Source of the DNA: Bacteroidales bacterium WCE2008
GTDB lineage: Bacteria > Bacteroidota > Bacteroidia > Bacteroidales > UBA932
NCBI GenBank assembly: GCA_900167925.1
Contig: FUZM01000003.1
Span: 372,001-436,000 of the forward strand
Direction of reading: 5' to 3'
Length of the DNA stretch: 64,000 nucleotides
A program made the translations under genes and the position numbers. Shown here piece after piece: positions 62,759 through 64,000 of this stretch (the first letter of the stretch is position 1; each line of letters begins with the position of its first letter). The notes beneath the pieces are model-generated. The model was not told the DNA's origin. It did not search any database and worked only from the letters and a program-made list of their open reading frames with translations.

Positions 62759-64000
62759 CTATTTATTGGCGACATAACCTGCGTTCTGGCTGAGCTTGCT
62801 GTTGGAGTTGAGCTCGGAAGTCGGGATAGGCATGAGGTTGTAGTGGCTGTCTACGGAAGTACCTTCCTGGACGCCACCTTTCCATGTCCAGAGATAGTCA
62901 CCGCTGGTGAGCTTGTCGAAACGGACGAGGTCGCTTCTTCTCCATGACTCCCAGTAAAGCTCGCGTCCACGCTCGTCGAGAAGTTCGTCGAGAGAGTATG
63001 TGCACTCGCCCAGGCCAGCTCTTTCTCGTACTGCGTTCCACGCCTCCTTACCCTCGGTCTCGCTTACAGTAGAAGCGCCGCGGAGCTGAGCCTCAGCAAG
63101 CATGAGGTATGCATCGGCTGCCCTGAAAAGAGGAACGTCGGTTGACATGAAGTTGATTACTGACGGAGTTGTTCCGTCGCTGTTGACGTTGGAGAACTTG
63201 TGGGCTGACCAGCCATAGTCGAACTCGAGGACGTCGATTGCCTGAGAAGCACTCATATCTCCGCCTACGCCCCAGAAAAGTTTGCGGGCGTCGGCATCGT
63301 CGAACTTGGCGATGAACTCAGGAGTTACGAGAGTACCTCCCCAGCCGTCATCGATACCGAGAGCGGCGGCAGTGGCCTTGTCACCACCCTTGCATGAAGA
63401 CTTGATGATGAAGTTGGTTCCGCCATAGTTCTGGATGTTGGTACCATCCTGAGGTATGCAGAAGATCATCTCGTCGGTCATCTTGTCGTTGTCGGCGCCG
63501 AAGAGGTCGGTATATTTAGCATGGAGAGCCGGATAATCGTTCTTGATCTCCTTGCAGAGGGTGCCGACTACATCGTAGTAAGGCTTGGCCTCAGAAGCGG
63601 AGATTCCGAGATATACGGCAGCGTTGAGGTTCAGGTGTGCACGTACCATCTTGACGAAGTTGACGTCGAGACGACCGTAGACGTTCTGCTTGGCACCCTT
63701 GAGCTCTCCACCGGCGATAAGGTCGGCGCACTCGTCATCGATCCACTTGAAGAGATCGGCGCGGCTGATCTGGTCAGGACCGACAGCACCTACCGTGCTG
63801 GTCTCTGTAGAGAACGGAACGTTACCGAAGATATCGATAGCGTGGTAGTAGCTGAGGGCGCGGAGAGCGCGGGCTTCTGCAATCATGGTCTTCATGTTTG
63901 CGGATGAAGCGAACTCCGAAGCCTGTGCGCGGCGGATAAATTCGTTGCAAAGTCCGATCTGGTAGAATACCCTGGAGAACATTGCGGTCACGAATACGTC
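62759..64000 (-). CDS. RagB/SusD family starch-uptake lipoprotein (5' truncated)
   Basis: 413 C-terminal residues visible; the frame is open through base 64000, so signal peptide and N-terminus lie outside. SusD features: ARALRALSYYHAIDIFGNVPFSTE, the RGRELYWESWRRSDLVRF block and NLMPIPTSELNSN near the C-terminus. It precedes the six-module SusE/F-like gene and the amylases, so it belongs to a starch utilization locus; the partner susC is expected just beyond the window. Confidence 0.93.
   Translation of the reverse strand, partial: DVFVTAMFSRVFYQIGLCNEFIRRAQASEFASSANMKTMIAEARALRALSYYHAIDIFGNVPFSTETSTVGAVGPDQISRADLFKWIDDECADLIAGGELKGAKQNVYGRLDVNFVKMVRAHLNLNAAVYLGISASEAKPYYDVVGTLCKEIKNDYPALHAKYTDLFGADNDKMTDEMIFCIPQDGTNIQNYGGTNFIIKSSCKGGDKATAAALGIDDGWGGTLVTPEFIAKFDDADARKLFWGVGGDMSASQAIDVLEFDYGWSAHKFSNVNSDGTTPSVINFMSTDVPLFRAADAYLMLAEAQLRGASTVSETEGKEAWNAVRERAGLGECTYSLDELLDERGRELYWESWRRSDLVRFDKLTSGDYLWTWKGGVQEGTSVDSHYNLMPIPTSELNSNSKLSQNAGYVANK

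Overview
The window comes from a Bacteroidota genome, most likely order Bacteroidales. The support is two SusC/SusD-type glycan loci, BACON and SusE/F starch-binding modules, a DUF6377 regulator, many TAnnTTTG-type -7 promoter boxes and abundant SPII lipoproteins. I cannot assign a genus. No tRNA, rRNA, CRISPR array, transposase or phage gene was seen, and no gene-free stretch exceeds 300 bases. Both ends cut genes: dnaX on the left and a susD homologue on the right.

Layout. (1) 1-18.1 kb is housekeeping: dnaX-lptB on the plus strand; a minus-strand run of DUF4834 gene, dnaG, metG, murB and murA; an FKBP isomerase with a DUF3127 OB-fold protein; recQ; miaA with a PRiA4_ORF3-type protein; then an IMPACT-family gene, pyrB, serC, serA and a DUF1015 gene. 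(2) 19.4-33.7 kb is a beta-glucan utilization locus: DUF6377 regulator, SusC, SusD, PKD lipoprotein, GH16, GH3, MFS transporter and ROK sugar kinase. The enzymes suggest a laminarin or mixed-linkage glucan that is cut outside, hydrolysed by GH3, imported as glucose and phosphorylated. (3) 33.7-38.5 kb holds a candidate small RNA, a small lipoprotein, a TonB-dependent receptor and two AraC regulators. (4) 38.6-43.6 kb is a TolC/HlyD/ABC-2 permease export operon without its own ATPase. (5) 43.6-52.4 kb is mixed: a 46-aa lipoprotein, ZIP transporter, two tandem deoxynucleoside kinases, an MBL hydrolase, uvrA, a TGS-domain nucleoside kinase and a small ABC pair. (6) 52.4-64 kb is a minus-strand Sus-like starch locus: SusD, a SusE/F-like protein with six starch-binding modules, BACON-GH13 amylase, a double-GH13 protein and a SusB-like GH97.

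Most notable non-coding structure: two copies (27573-27664 and 60135-60263) of an element with a shared two-hairpin core, compensatory base changes, and long perfect or nearly perfect outer stems whose sequence differs between copies. Each lies between genes of a different polysaccharide locus. A second non-coding candidate is a ~91-nt RNA at 33749-33839 (minus) with a well-spaced promoter and a strong intrinsic terminator. A pair of 21-bp-spaced direct repeats upstream of the TonB receptor gene looks like an AraC operator.
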